DNA from: Pollenia angustigena
Lineage: Eukaryota; Arthropoda; Insecta; Diptera; Polleniidae
NCBI GenBank assembly: GCA_930367215.1
Contig: OV884056.1
Span: 90,159,285-90,223,284 of the forward strand
Direction: 5' to 3'
Length of the DNA stretch: 64,000 nt
The position numbers were made by a program, and so were the translations under genes. Shown piece by piece: positions 33,901 through 44,361 of the stretch (position 1 is its first letter; each line of letters starts with the position of its first letter). The notes beneath the pieces are model-generated. The model saw nothing but the letters and a program-made list of their open reading frames with translations, did not search any database and was not told where the DNA came from.

Positions 33901-36900
33901 TTCGGCCATGCGCTAGGATTTTTTCCTCTATGATATACGAAACACTAGCTTTGCTTACTAAAGCTTCACGTTATAGCCTTTTTTTCTCTATGATATAACG
34001 AACACTGACTTCGCTCAGCAAAGCTTCTCTTAATAGCCGGCCTTCGGCCGGGCGCAAGGGTTTTTTTCTCTATTGTATTACAAACACCGGCTTCGCTTAC
34101 TAAAGCATCTCTGCATAGCCGGCAAGGATTTTCTCCACTTTGGTCTTAGAATTCGGGTTTTTTATACTATCCCTAGAAACTTTCACATACAATTTTATAT
34201 AATTTGTGTAAAAATGTTTGGGGTGATTTTTCATTCCGCTTAAAATGCAAAAGCACCCTAACGAAAAAATGAAAAAGAACCCCAAAAATATAAAAAACAT
34301 TGCCCCAAATCTACGTGTTGTTGTGTCTCATGTAAAATGTTGGGGTCGTTTTTCACTTTCCTTTTGGGGCCATATTTCCTGGGGTCATTTTGCGCACCGC
34401 CTGTTGTAGCACTTAACAATTTGTTTTTTTTTCTGTGTGTACTATCACTTAACCGCCTACTTCGCTAGCGCCTCCCTTTCTTTTGTGGGAATACGTTTAT
34501 GTTTCTAGGTTTTAACAAAAAAGTACCAAGATATTTTTATGTCAAAGGTTCTGAGTTACTTAGGACCCTGTACCTATAATTTTAGGTTTATTAGTTCAAT
34601 ATCATAGAAACTTCAAAAGTTCCACATGCAAAACGAAAAGTTATAAATTTAATTTCCCGTGTTTTTCCCCTACTTGGTACTATTTTCGGCCCATTCAAGT
34701 ATCAAAAATTTAAATTTTGTAGTGGGAGCCTTGGGTAGCCAGATTTTAAATTCGGAAAAACAGTACATTGAATACATAAAAACAGTACAATCAATAAAAA
34801 AACAGTACATTTTTTTTTGACGACAACATTACCATTTGTTTTAATAAGTAACCCCCAATTTCACCAAGTTCAGCTATAATTAACTATCAGTTCAAGCTGT
34901 CAAAACATATTGTAAGCTGAAAGTTAAAGTAATAGTTAGTTTTAACTGAACTTGATGAAATTGGGGTAAATATTTTAAACTTTTGATTGAATATGCAACA
35001 ACAATTATATAAAGAAAGAAATACACTCCATTTGCGTTTAAAAAGCAAACACCACAAACGAAGCATTTGGCCAGGAAAACCATTACATTGCTGTAAGCCA
35101 TATAAGAAAGGAGAAAATCCTTACTTAGCTCAAAACAATTAACTCATTGATTTTGTAAGTACGATTTTCTTTAAACATATTCGTATTTAAAGCAATTTAC
35201 ACTACACACATAGTTGCACCAAGCATATAGAGTTTGAGAAAATGTTTGTTTCCTAAATTAATTTTCCAATTTTAAATAATTTTTAAATTATTAACGGCTA
35301 ATTTTACCAAGTTCAGCTATAATTAACTATTACTAAAACAATAGGTTTTTTGACTTTTATAATGAAAGTTAATTAAACCTGAACTTGGTGAAATTGGCCA
35401 TTAATTTATAAAATCCAAAAAAAAAAAAATAGTTTGGTTTATTTTTATTACACAAAATCTGAAAATATTTAAAATCAAGTGCAATTGAAAACGATGAATA
35501 TTTTCAAAAAAAATTTTGTAAAAATTAACTTATCTTTTTCTTATTTCAGTAGTTTAGGTAAAGAAAAGTGGTCCGTCCTCAAAGGTATTAGGTATTTTTA
35601 TAAATTTTGAAAACGGATAATTTTCCGAATTTGTTTGTTTTCAATTTTACGTGATTTCGATTTCCAGAACATGCCCGAAAATTAAAAAAGTTCTAAAAAT
35701 TAACGATAACTGTGTTGCAATAAGTATTTTTTTAGTACTTAAAAAAAATTTAGATTTTATTTTTGTCTTTCTCAGGTGTGGAAAGGGAAAGACTATGGAA
35801 AGAGGTAGCCATAAAATCATAACAACACGAAAATATACCATTGCTACGAGCCACCCATTATAATTTAGATTTCTACTGTGTATTTATGAGAAAACAATGA
35901 CCACAGCGTAAAAACTCTTATTATTTAAGAACTTTTTTTTTTAACACAACATAATTTTTTGTAAGCCAGTTCTGTTAAATATAGACTGAGCAACAAAAAA
36001 AGCAGTACAAAAAACAGTACAAAGTGTAAAAAACAGTACATTTGCGTACTGTTTTAGGAGTTGTGCATAAAACAGTACAATTGCAAAAAATCAGTACATG
36101 TACTGCTTAAAACAGTACGTATGGCAACCCTATGGGAGCCCCTAATTAAACGTTCATATATCGCACTGGTTTCTCTAAAGAGAGACAACTCAAAATTTAT
36201 AAATTAATTTCAGTAGAGACGAAAAACGGTTTTCTTTTTATATGTAGTCTTAAACAACAAATGGGGAAACGATAGTTTTTTTCTGCCAAAATACTAGAGA
36301 AATTGATATAAGATACAGTGCGTATATGTAACCACTGTACATCGATTTCTTGCAAAAATTTAATATTGAAAAATTTTGTGTTGACCTTGTTTAGAGGAAC
36401 CAGTGCGACATGCCAATGAATGGAAAAAAATATTTTCCAATATACATATGTACACAGAAAAAATTATTTCTTTGATTTTTATTTAACCAACAAAAATGTT
36501 AACAACTATTCAAAAATATAATATACGCGTAGTTGGTTTCAAGTTTTCATAATTTTGAATGAAATATTTAACGCTCCTTAATGTTGTTGTTTTTTTGCAT
36601 TTTTATTATTTGATCGTAAAATACAAGAACTACAACAAAAAACACATGCAGTCTATTTTTGGACGCTTTAAAAAAGTACAACAATAAGAAAAATTAAAAA
36701 ATAGCGTGACGAGGTTTGTAGTAAAAAAACAACAAAAACAATACCAGGTAAAAAAAAACGTTTCACTCTTTTAAAGCAACAGAAACAACAACAACATTAC
36801 AAGAAACAAAATAAATTTTTGGTTGGTTTCAAAGTTCGTAAAAAAAAAAACAAAATCCCGTATTCAATTCTTTCAAACGGTTTGGTTAAAGTGATAAAAA

Positions 36901-39900
36901 AAACTTTGTGTGTATAAATAAGACTTCGGTCAAAAATTATTCCAACAAAAAAATGTGTCTCAAAGCCAGCCGGCCGGCCGCTCTGCTCTGCTTCATCTTC
37001 TCCCTCCCAACAGTGCTTGCTTGTGTGCGCGTCATTGCTTGTGCAAACACTTTTTTGTTTGATTCAGAAAAATTATTTGTTTGAAATTTATATGAATTTC
37101 AGTAGACTTTTTGTTTGATTCAGTTAAATTATTTGTTTGAAAAAATCGGTGTTTTTTTCATTAAACAAAATGCAAATTAATTGCTTGAATATGCGAATTT
37201 GTTTATAGGACCGATTTCAGACAAAAAATTGTTTGATTCCACAAATTTTTTGTTTAAATTGGAAAAATTATTTTTTCTGTGTACCAAAAATATGTACGAT
37301 TTTTACCTCTTAAGCGCACGAATTTTTACCTCTTAAGCGTTCGAATTTTAAAAAAGGCCCATATTTACATATGTCTTTTTTTTTAGTAAAGCTACGAATT
37401 TGGATTAACCTTTATTTCTATGTTTTGTAGTGCATGTAGTATGAACACACCTAATGTAGAAATACAAACAGAAATGCAAGCAAGCAAAATTCCAAGCAAT
37501 GAAAAATTATAAAAATAAACAAAGAAATAATGACCTAAATTTTATTATACAATTGCAAGTGACTAGTGTTTATTGAATTGGGTCATTAGAATTGCAGGTT
37601 GAAAAATGATAGTTTTAATGAATGTATGAATATTGAAAAGATTAACAAAAATAAAATTAATATGATAATTATTAAACATAGAATAAGAAATAGTATATAA
37701 GCTGAAGAAAATTGTAAATAAAATTATAAATAAATCTGACTTCAAAGTTGTTTTATTTTTCCTAAAAACTTCGGCAATTAACTTTGCCATAAGATAGAGC
37801 CGTCTGCTACTCTAAGGCTCTCTAATAAATCAAGAGTACTATAGAGTCAAACCATTAGTAAAAAGATCATTACAGTTTATTGGTTTAAAAGATAGATGGA
37901 TGAGCTGACAAACATTTCCAATATACAAGTTTTACCCTTATTCATGTCACCAAATATATAATGTAGAGCTCCCCTACAAATAAAACCCTTGAAAATCACA
38001 CGAAATGCAGTATGAAGGCTAATATTGGACAAATTTCTTTATAAACCCTGTTAAGCACTGTACTTAGGCTTGCCAACCGTACTTTATAATAAAGTATTGT
38101 ACGTTATTTCGAGTAATTGTACTCTATACTTTATGAGAAAAATAAAGTACGCGGAAATACTTTATTCCACATGATTAGATTTATCTTTTAATTCAAAATA
38201 GATTCAGGTTATATTAGTCATAAAATTATAATACTTATTGTACAAGTTTATTTTTAGAAAAACTTAAGAACAACTAATTGATATTAGTCAGGGCCATTTT
38301 TTGATGTTTTTTATATTGGCAGGACGATTTTTCGAAAAAAAAAATAATCAGACAGCACTATTCACTTGTTTGTTTTGTTTGGGTACAATAACTGCCAGTT
38401 TTTAAAACACAAGTGCAAAACTCTTTCAAATTACTGCCTGCTTTTAGATCGCGAGCACAAAAGTGACTCGTTTAACTAACATTTAAAACAAAATTTCAAG
38501 ATTTCCATTCCTTAAGGGGGCTCCCATACAAAATGATTAATACAGACTAGAAATATATTGAAGAAAACGTACCATAACAGCCAAGGAGTCGCCTTAACAA
38601 TTTCTCGAGACATACTTGTCCCTTATAACCGCTTCTTAAGGCGGCCCCCATGCAAATATTGGGTTTTTTGAAATTTTAAATTAATTAAAAGTTTTCGACT
38701 TTTGTGAATAAAAATAAAAGTTGTTAACAGATTTATTTTAATCATTAATAGATTGTTTTGTTTGTTTTTTATATGTCTGGAAAAAATCAGAAGCATAGCT
38801 CTAATTTTTTATAGATTTTTAGCAAACAAAAATTTTGTAATGTTGCTATAAAATTATTTTTGTTGCCAAAAGTTATGTTTCTAAAACGACTGCGCATGTT
38901 AGAATAAAATTTAACGTTTAAAGGAAATTTTGTTGCGGATTTTCGTTTTTTGTTAAGTAAACTCTTAAACTGAACCGTTTTTGAACCGGTATTGGAATAC
39001 CAGAATTAGGTTAAAGGGCCAGTTGTCCGGCTTGTTTAAAAAAAAGTGTCAAATTCTAGCACATTGTAATTGTTTGATAAAACTTGCGAAAACCAATAAA
39101 AAAAAACGTTTTTAAATATAACAATAAAAAGAAATTAATTGTACTTTATATTTATACTGTGTACTTTTTTTTCTGAACCTTTAATAATCAATGTACTTTA
39201 ATTGCAACAAAAAAAGTTGGGAACCCTAACTGTACTTCTCCTTCGGCGCTACAAATCTTTTAACAGCCAGATAGGTGAACATTCCTAATTAGCCTTTGAA
39301 TATTACAAAACTTAATATTAATTATTCAATGATGTTGCTCCTGATAAAGTTAAAAATGGAGCCTCCATAACGCAATTGTAATGGTTAAACTAGACGTGAC
39401 ATACCTATATAAGACAGCTGTTCGAACCAACCTAATGGTCAACACTGTTTTGGATTATATGTAGGTGACTAGCCATATAGCTACAACCATAGAAACTAAT
39501 TGAATTTTGGTTTTTTCCATAACCATAAACACCTCTTACAGCTGTAATTTAACCTAATCATTTATTATTTAAAACCTCAGAGCTTATTAGCTGGAGGTCC
39601 ACACCTAGGGTTGCCATACGTACTGTTTTAAGCAGTACATGTACTGATTTTTTGCAATTGTACTGTTTTATGCACAACTCCTAAAACAGTACGCAAATGT
39701 ACTGTTTTTTACATTTTGTACAGTTTTTTGTACTGTTTTTTTTTTGCTCAGTCTATATTTAACAGTACTGGCTTACAAAAATTATGTTGTGTTAAAAAAA
39801 AGTTCTAAAATAATAAGAGTTTTTACGCTGTGGTCATTGTTTTCTCATAAATACACAGTAGAAATCTTAATTATAATGGGTGGCTCGTAGCAGTGGTATA

Positions 39901-42769
39901 TTTTCATGTTGTTATGATTTTATGGCTACTTCTTTCAATAGTCTTTCCCTTTCCACAAACAAATTTGGAAAATTCTCCGTGTTCAAAATATATAAAAATA
40001 CCTAATACCTTTGAGGACCACTTTTCTTTACCTAAACTACTGAAAAAAGAAAAAGATAAGTTAATTTTTACAAAAATTTTATTGAAAATATTCATCGTTT
40101 TCAATTGCACTTGATTTTAAATATTTTCAGATTTTGTGAAATATAAATAAACCAAACTATTTTATTTTTTTGGATTTTATAAATTAATGGCCAATTTCAC
40201 CAAGTTCAGGTTTAATTAACTTTCATTATAAAAGTCAAAAAACCTTTTGTTTTAGTTATAGTTATTTATAGTTGAACTTGGTAAAATTAGCCGTAAATAA
40301 TTTAAAAATTGTTTAAAATTGGAAAATTAATTTAGGAAACAAACATTTTCTCAAATTCGATATGATTTGTGCAACTATGTGTGTAGTGAAAATTGCTTTA
40401 AATACGAATATGTTTAAAGAAAATCGTACTTACACAATCAATGAGCTAATTGTTTTGAGCTTAGTAACGCTTTGCTCCTTTCTTATATGGCTTATAGCAA
40501 TGTTATGGTTTTCCTGGCCAAATGCTTCGTTTGTGGTGTTTGATTTTTAAACGCAAATGGAGTAATTTCATATGTATATTTATGAAATGCCATAAAATGG
40601 AAATAATTCCGTTGACGTTACACATTTTAAGTGTATTTCTCTATATAATTGTTGTTGCATATTCAATCAAAAGTTTAAAATATTTACCCCAATTTCACCA
40701 AGTTCAGTTAAAACTAACTATTACTTTAACTTCCAGCTTACAATATGTTTTGACAGCTCGAACTAATAGTTAATTATAGCTGAACTTGGTGAAATTGGGG
40801 GTTACTAATTAAAACAAATGAATATGTTTTCGTCAAAAAAATGCACTGTTTTTTTCTTGATTGTACTGTTTTTTTGTATTCAATGTGCTGTTTTTCCGAA
40901 TTTAAAATCTGGCTACCCTATCCACACCACTCGTTAATCGCTTTTTCGCAGCATACGCAGTTGTCAAAAAAGTAGAATCTGTGAAGTTATACGTAGTAAG
41001 TTACATGCACAAAAGCGTAGATGCCTTTTAGCGAAAAGTAGGTTAACTTTCTACTTTTGTAAGGGTCACAAGCGGCGTTCGAACAAATCATCTGATTTTG
41101 ACAAATTAAAATTTATTTTTACTTGTGCTGCTGCTGCTGCGTAAAAAGCGTTGCATGTAACTTGAAACGTAGAACGTAAGTAAGGTTAGAAAAGCATGCA
41201 CTGCGTGGAGGCGAAAACGCGTGGCATGGACCTCCAGCTTTAAGGTAGAAAGGCGTTGATGCGCGAGCATGTAGAAAAAACTTGTTGAAAATGTTAAAAA
41301 GCATGCTGTATTGTATAAAAGAGGGAAGCCAGGAGCCTGATTCTGGCAGTCGCGATCGAGTACTTTCTCGGTTCGAAAACAATTTAATACCCAGTAAAAA
41401 CTTCGCCTACAAAATAATGTGTTGAGTAATCAGAAAAACATGAAGGCACTACTTACAATTCTACTGAAAGAACCAATGAATTCTACAAGGGATGTCCCAA
41501 AATGAACGCATTTTAAAGTAAGTCATTATTTTTTTACTTAAATACATCCAGAAAAAAGTAGTTATGGAAGTTGTTATAGATGAAGTTATAGAAGAAAGCT
41601 ACAAAATAATGAGTTAAAGAAGCTATTAATTTTGAAAAAGTAGGCGAAGTTTTTACTGGATGTCTAATTATTTGTTCTGTGTTATAAAGCATTAATTTAA
41701 GTTTCACAACACTGAAAAAATAACTTCGAAAGTACTCGATACCCAGTAAAAACTTCGCCTGCAAAATAATGTGTTGAGTAATCCGAAAAACATAAGAGCA
41801 CTACTTACAATTCTACTGAAAGAACCAATGAATTTTACAAGGGATGTCCCAAAATGAACGCATTCAAAAGTAAGTCATTATTTTTTTTACCTACATACAT
41901 CCACAAAAAAGTAGTTGTTGTAGATGTAGTTAAAGAACAAAGCTACATAATAATGAGTTAAAGAAGGTATTCGTTTTTAAAAAGTAGGCGAAGTTTTTAC
42001 TGGGTAACGACTACCAGCATTAATCCCCAGGACAACAAAATCAAACAAAAAAAAGAGCTCTAGATGAGCCAAGTGTGAAACATTCCAAAAACAGCTAACA
42101 GAAACAGCATTTATAACGCGCGTTGTGTAACTTAACATTTTTAAAACGCTAAAGTTTTTAAACGCACAATTCTTGTCGGCGAATAAACGCTTGATATGTT
42201 CTTCTACTCTAGAAACTTTAATTCAGTAATCTACTTACAGCTGTACACGCCAAACCAGCAATAGCCAAACCGAATTTCAATGCTGCTGTCTGTCCATATT
42301 TGGCATTCCGTGGATCCCAAAAACTACACGCGAACACAACTAATGTTCCGGTAATAACAAATTCAATCGCCACAGCCTGCATGTAACCCAATTCTGGATG
42401 GGGCATTGTTAGACAGAATCCTTCTTCTTCGTGTCCCAATGGCAGAAATGTCTTTGGTATTAAAAACATTAAGAGAGCATAACCTGCATAGCAACCCAAT
42501 AGCTGGGCACAAAGATAGCCCAACGATAGCAAAGGACTTATAAAATCCATAACGAAAGCGGCTATTGTTATGGCTGGACTTAAATGAGCGCCCGACACAC
42601 AGCCCAAAGTCTGTACAATAAGCATAACGGTAAAGCCAACATTTAGTGCGATTTGCAACAGGCCATTCAAGTTACCAACGCAACCCAAACAGCTTATAAA
42701 TACGAGTATCGAGGTGCCAATAAATTCCGCCAATAGACGTGATACCACGTCGTATGTAGAACGTTTCAT
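30954..42769 (-). CDS. Aquaporin B (entomoglyceroporin-like), two exons, 11.1-kb intron
   Basis: Minus-strand exons: 42239-42769 (177 residues from MKRSTYDVV) and 30954-31112 (52 residues). The donor is GCT|GTAAGT and the acceptor is TTACAG|GGC, phase 0. The 229-residue product is a six-helix aquaporin: LLAEFIGTSILVF (TM1), SGAHLSPAITIAAF (first pore loop, SPA in place of NPA), VAIEFVITGTLVVF (TM4-5) and GLAIAGLACTA at the end of exon 1. Exon 2 continues GNFTGASMNPARSLAP (second NPA), then the last helix, ending FWREK. Joined, spacing from GLAI to NPA equals that of human AQP1, which supports the link across the intron. AQP1 His180 is Ala here and Cys189 is Ala, while the filter Arg is kept. 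This fits insect glycerol-permeable aquaporins. Intron position and phase match aquaporin A. The alternative, that the two exons belong to different broken genes, is not excluded, but no competing exon was seen. Confidence 0.88.
31184..32284 (+). repeat. Dispersed repeat B, full-length copy in aquaporin B intron
   Basis: Begins ACAAGTTAGAG then the hairpin ATTCGGCTGTGCCGAAT and CTTTGATACCCTCCACC. Ends AATATACCCT..GTGGTGGAGGGTAT. Contains four imperfect tandem units of about 145 bp (31290-31870), each with TTTTAGGCGTACTAAACTG and GGGCCTAGGGTAAATTATG. Copies or parts occur at 10155, 43600 and 50803. No coding capacity; class unknown. Confidence 0.7.
32599..33465 (+). mobile_element. MITE family A, copy 3
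   Basis: The CACAGAAAAAATT ends are flanked by CA on both sides (32597-32598, 33466-33467). It lies in the aquaporin B intron. Just upstream (32475-32596) are imperfect tandem repeats of an AAGAAGTAATCATATTAT phrase. Confidence 0.8.
33529..34402. mobile_element. TIR element with CCCCAGGAAATAT-type ends, about 870 bp
   Basis: Both ends carry GGCG.., CAAAAT, CCCCAGGAAATAT and GCCCCAAAA. Flanks TTTGTAGC and GTTGTAGC (33521-33528, 34403-34410) look like an 8-bp duplication with one change, which suggests hAT. Inside, an 80-90-bp unit with TTTTTCTCTATGATATAACGA and GCCGGCCTTCGGCCGGGCGC occurs about three times (33885-34130). Confidence 0.65.
34852..34966. repeat. Hairpin MITE E in element D copy 1
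   Basis: The arms CCCCAATTTCACCAAGTTCA and near-complement enclose about 70 bp that is itself partly palindromic (ACTAACTATTACTTTAA). Confidence 0.65.
35294..35398. repeat. Hairpin MITE E, second copy
   Basis: Arms GGCTAATTTTACCAAGTTCA and complement of GGCCAATTTCACCAAGTTCA. Confidence 0.6.
36453..37281 (-). mobile_element. MITE family A, copy 4, reverse orientation
   Basis: Reverse complement of the other family A copies, including the GCCGGCCGGC island near 36965. CACAG ends are flanked by TA (36451-36452, 37282-37283). Confidence 0.8.
37284..38057. other. Intron sequence without recognised element
   Basis: Non-coding part of the aquaporin B intron. No TIR pair is recognised. Confidence 0.4.
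38066..39229. mobile_element. hAT-type non-autonomous element, 1.16 kb
   Basis: It has a perfect 8-bp duplication CTGTACTT (38058-38065, 39230-39237). The ends AGGCTTGCCAAC and complement of TTAGGGTTCCCAAC are rich in GTACTTTA. A half-copy of the foldback at 49979-50111 lies at about 38424-38510 (GAGCACAAAAGTGACTCG region). Confidence 0.82.
40190..40294. repeat. Hairpin MITE E, third copy
   Basis: Counterpart of 35294-35398 in the inverted element D copy; arms GGCCAATTTCACCAAGTTCA and near-complement. Confidence 0.6.
40687..40801. repeat. Hairpin MITE E, fourth copy
   Basis: Counterpart of 34852-34966; arms CCCCAATTTCACCAAGTTCA and complement. Confidence 0.65.
41390..41660. mobile_element. 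MITE F, copy 1, 271 bp
   Basis: The end CCCAGTAAAAACTTCGCCTA is matched inversely at the right (TAGGCGAAGTTTTTACTGG). TA on the left; the right TA is changed. It lies near the 5' end of the aquaporin B intron. Confidence 0.75.
41742..42004. mobile_element. MITE F, copy 2, 263 bp
   Basis: Same ends as copy 1, with TA on both sides (41740-41741, 42005-42006), a Tc1/mariner-type duplication. It lies 234 bp downstream, in transcript sense, of the exon 1 donor. Between the two copies, ATCGAGTACTTTC and its complement (41354, 41740) may mark an outer element. Confidence 0.78.
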
Positions 42770-44144
42770 CTTGTTTACAATTTATTAAAGTTACTTTATT
42801 TAAATTTAAATACTATTTAGCATTGTGTGCTGTTGTATGGTGAGTTTCCTACTAAATTGCTAAACGTAATTTCTGCTTTTAATTTTTATTTCATGTGATT
42901 TTCTGGTCCACGATTTAAGAAAAAGATAAAAGATAAAGACTTTCAGGTCGAAGTTAATATACCGTTAAGTAAATTTGTTTTTAGACGCTACTTAAAACGT
43001 TAAAAGAATAGCAATTTAATTTATTTTACAAAAAAATGTGTCTCTAGTTGATATTTTACCACGTCACCGTAACTTTCAAACTGGTATTATTTTTATGTAA
43101 TTGCATACTTATATACTATATACATAGATACCATTATGCGATTTGAAATTTGGTGACAAACGCCGTAATGAACGGGAAGAACTTAGATAATGCACATACA
43201 TATATTTTTTCTCCGTGCAACTTATTCATAAAATATTATCTTATCTTTTTCGTTGAAGATTTAACTAACTGGTAATGAAAATAATAGTAGAGACTTAGAT
43301 TTTAGATGTAGACAAAGTAGATGTATGTACTTCTTTAAGGCTCTTCAGATTTTATTAACAGGGAGCTTAAAATATAAGACAAATTTTAAACAAGCGATAA
43401 CTTAGAAAGATTATAGCTAGAGGTGCGCACATGACTTGATTTTTTGTGTAACTTGTGGTTCCCTTTACTTCAAACAAAAAGCACGCGCAAGTGAGAAAGA
43501 GAGAGAGTAAACTTGATTGCACTACGAAATTGTCTTTAATTATTCATATGGTTTTGGGCATATTTAAGTGTTTTCAGATAATTGTCTTTAAAATAGGCTT
43601 ATGGTAAATTCAGGGGCGATCCACACACATTTTGCTGGAGTAGTTTCGAGCCGTATAAAACTAATTTGAACCAAATTTTACCACAATATCACTATTCGTT
43701 ACGGTGTTAGGCGTACTTAAGTGTTTTTCGCGGATGGACTTTATGTGGGGCCCATAGTAAATTATGGACTGATATTCACCAAATTGGACAGCGTGATCTT
43801 CAGTCTTATGAAACTAAATTTAAGCAAATTACAATGTTTTTCGATAGTGCTGTTTATATTGGGCCTGTTGTAATTTATGGACCAATTCTCATTACAACTA
43901 TATTATGGGATTAAGGTGATTTTTAGTAAGCGGCTTTATATAGGACCTGTGGTAAATTATGGACCAACTATAATAAAAGTACGTTATAAATTTCTAGTAA
44001 TGTATGACAAATGTTTGTTTAATTGATGCATTTCGCCTCCAATTGTATGTAAGTTTGTGTCATAATATCCCGATTTATCAACAATACCGCAGGTATTGCC
44101 TCAATCAATAATTCGAATATAATAATTTTATATATACATTTTAT
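42770..44144. other. Upstream region of aquaporin B, with decayed repeat B
   Basis: It should hold the aquaporin B promoter. At 43600-44060, repeated phrases like GGCCTATGGTAAATTATGGAC mark a partial, decayed copy of repeat B. A short GAGA-rich run lies at 43495-43510. Confidence 0.45.
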
Positions 44145-44245
44145 CTCCAATTTCAGTTAAAACTAACTATTACTTTACCAACTAGATAACAAGTGGTTTT
44201 GACAGCTGTAACTGATAGTTTATTATAATTGAAGAAATTGGGGGC
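44145..44245. repeat. Hairpin MITE E, fifth, diverged copy
   Basis: CTCCAATTTCAGTTAAAACT faces AATTGAAGAAATTGGGGG; the interior AACTAACTATTACTTTA is shared with the other copies. Confidence 0.5.
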
Positions 44246-44361
44246 TAATATTTTAAATATATTTGGGGTATTCACAAGGTGTGCTATCATGTTATATTGT
44301 CATAATGTTCTAACATTTTACAATGGTTTAAAAATATTGTTGTTGCTTTGTAAACAAAAAG

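Larger units (their letters stand above)
34731..36132 (+). mobile_element. hAT-type non-autonomous element D, copy 1, 1.4 kb
   Basis: It has a perfect 8-bp duplication TGGGAGCC (34723-34730, 36133-36140). The ends TTGGGTAGCC and complement of TAGGGTTGCC are followed by clusters of ACAGTAC. It is matched along its length, in reverse, by copy 2 at 39606-40920. It has an extra segment of about 140 bp near 35640-35775 absent from copy 2. No credible protein. Confidence 0.88.
39606..40920 (-). mobile_element. hAT-type non-autonomous element D, copy 2, reverse
   Basis: It has a perfect 8-bp duplication TCCACACC (39598-39605, 40921-40928). The ends are TAGGGTTGCC and its near-complement. The sequence is the reverse of copy 1 throughout, including both hairpin MITE E copies. 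Confidence 0.88.
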
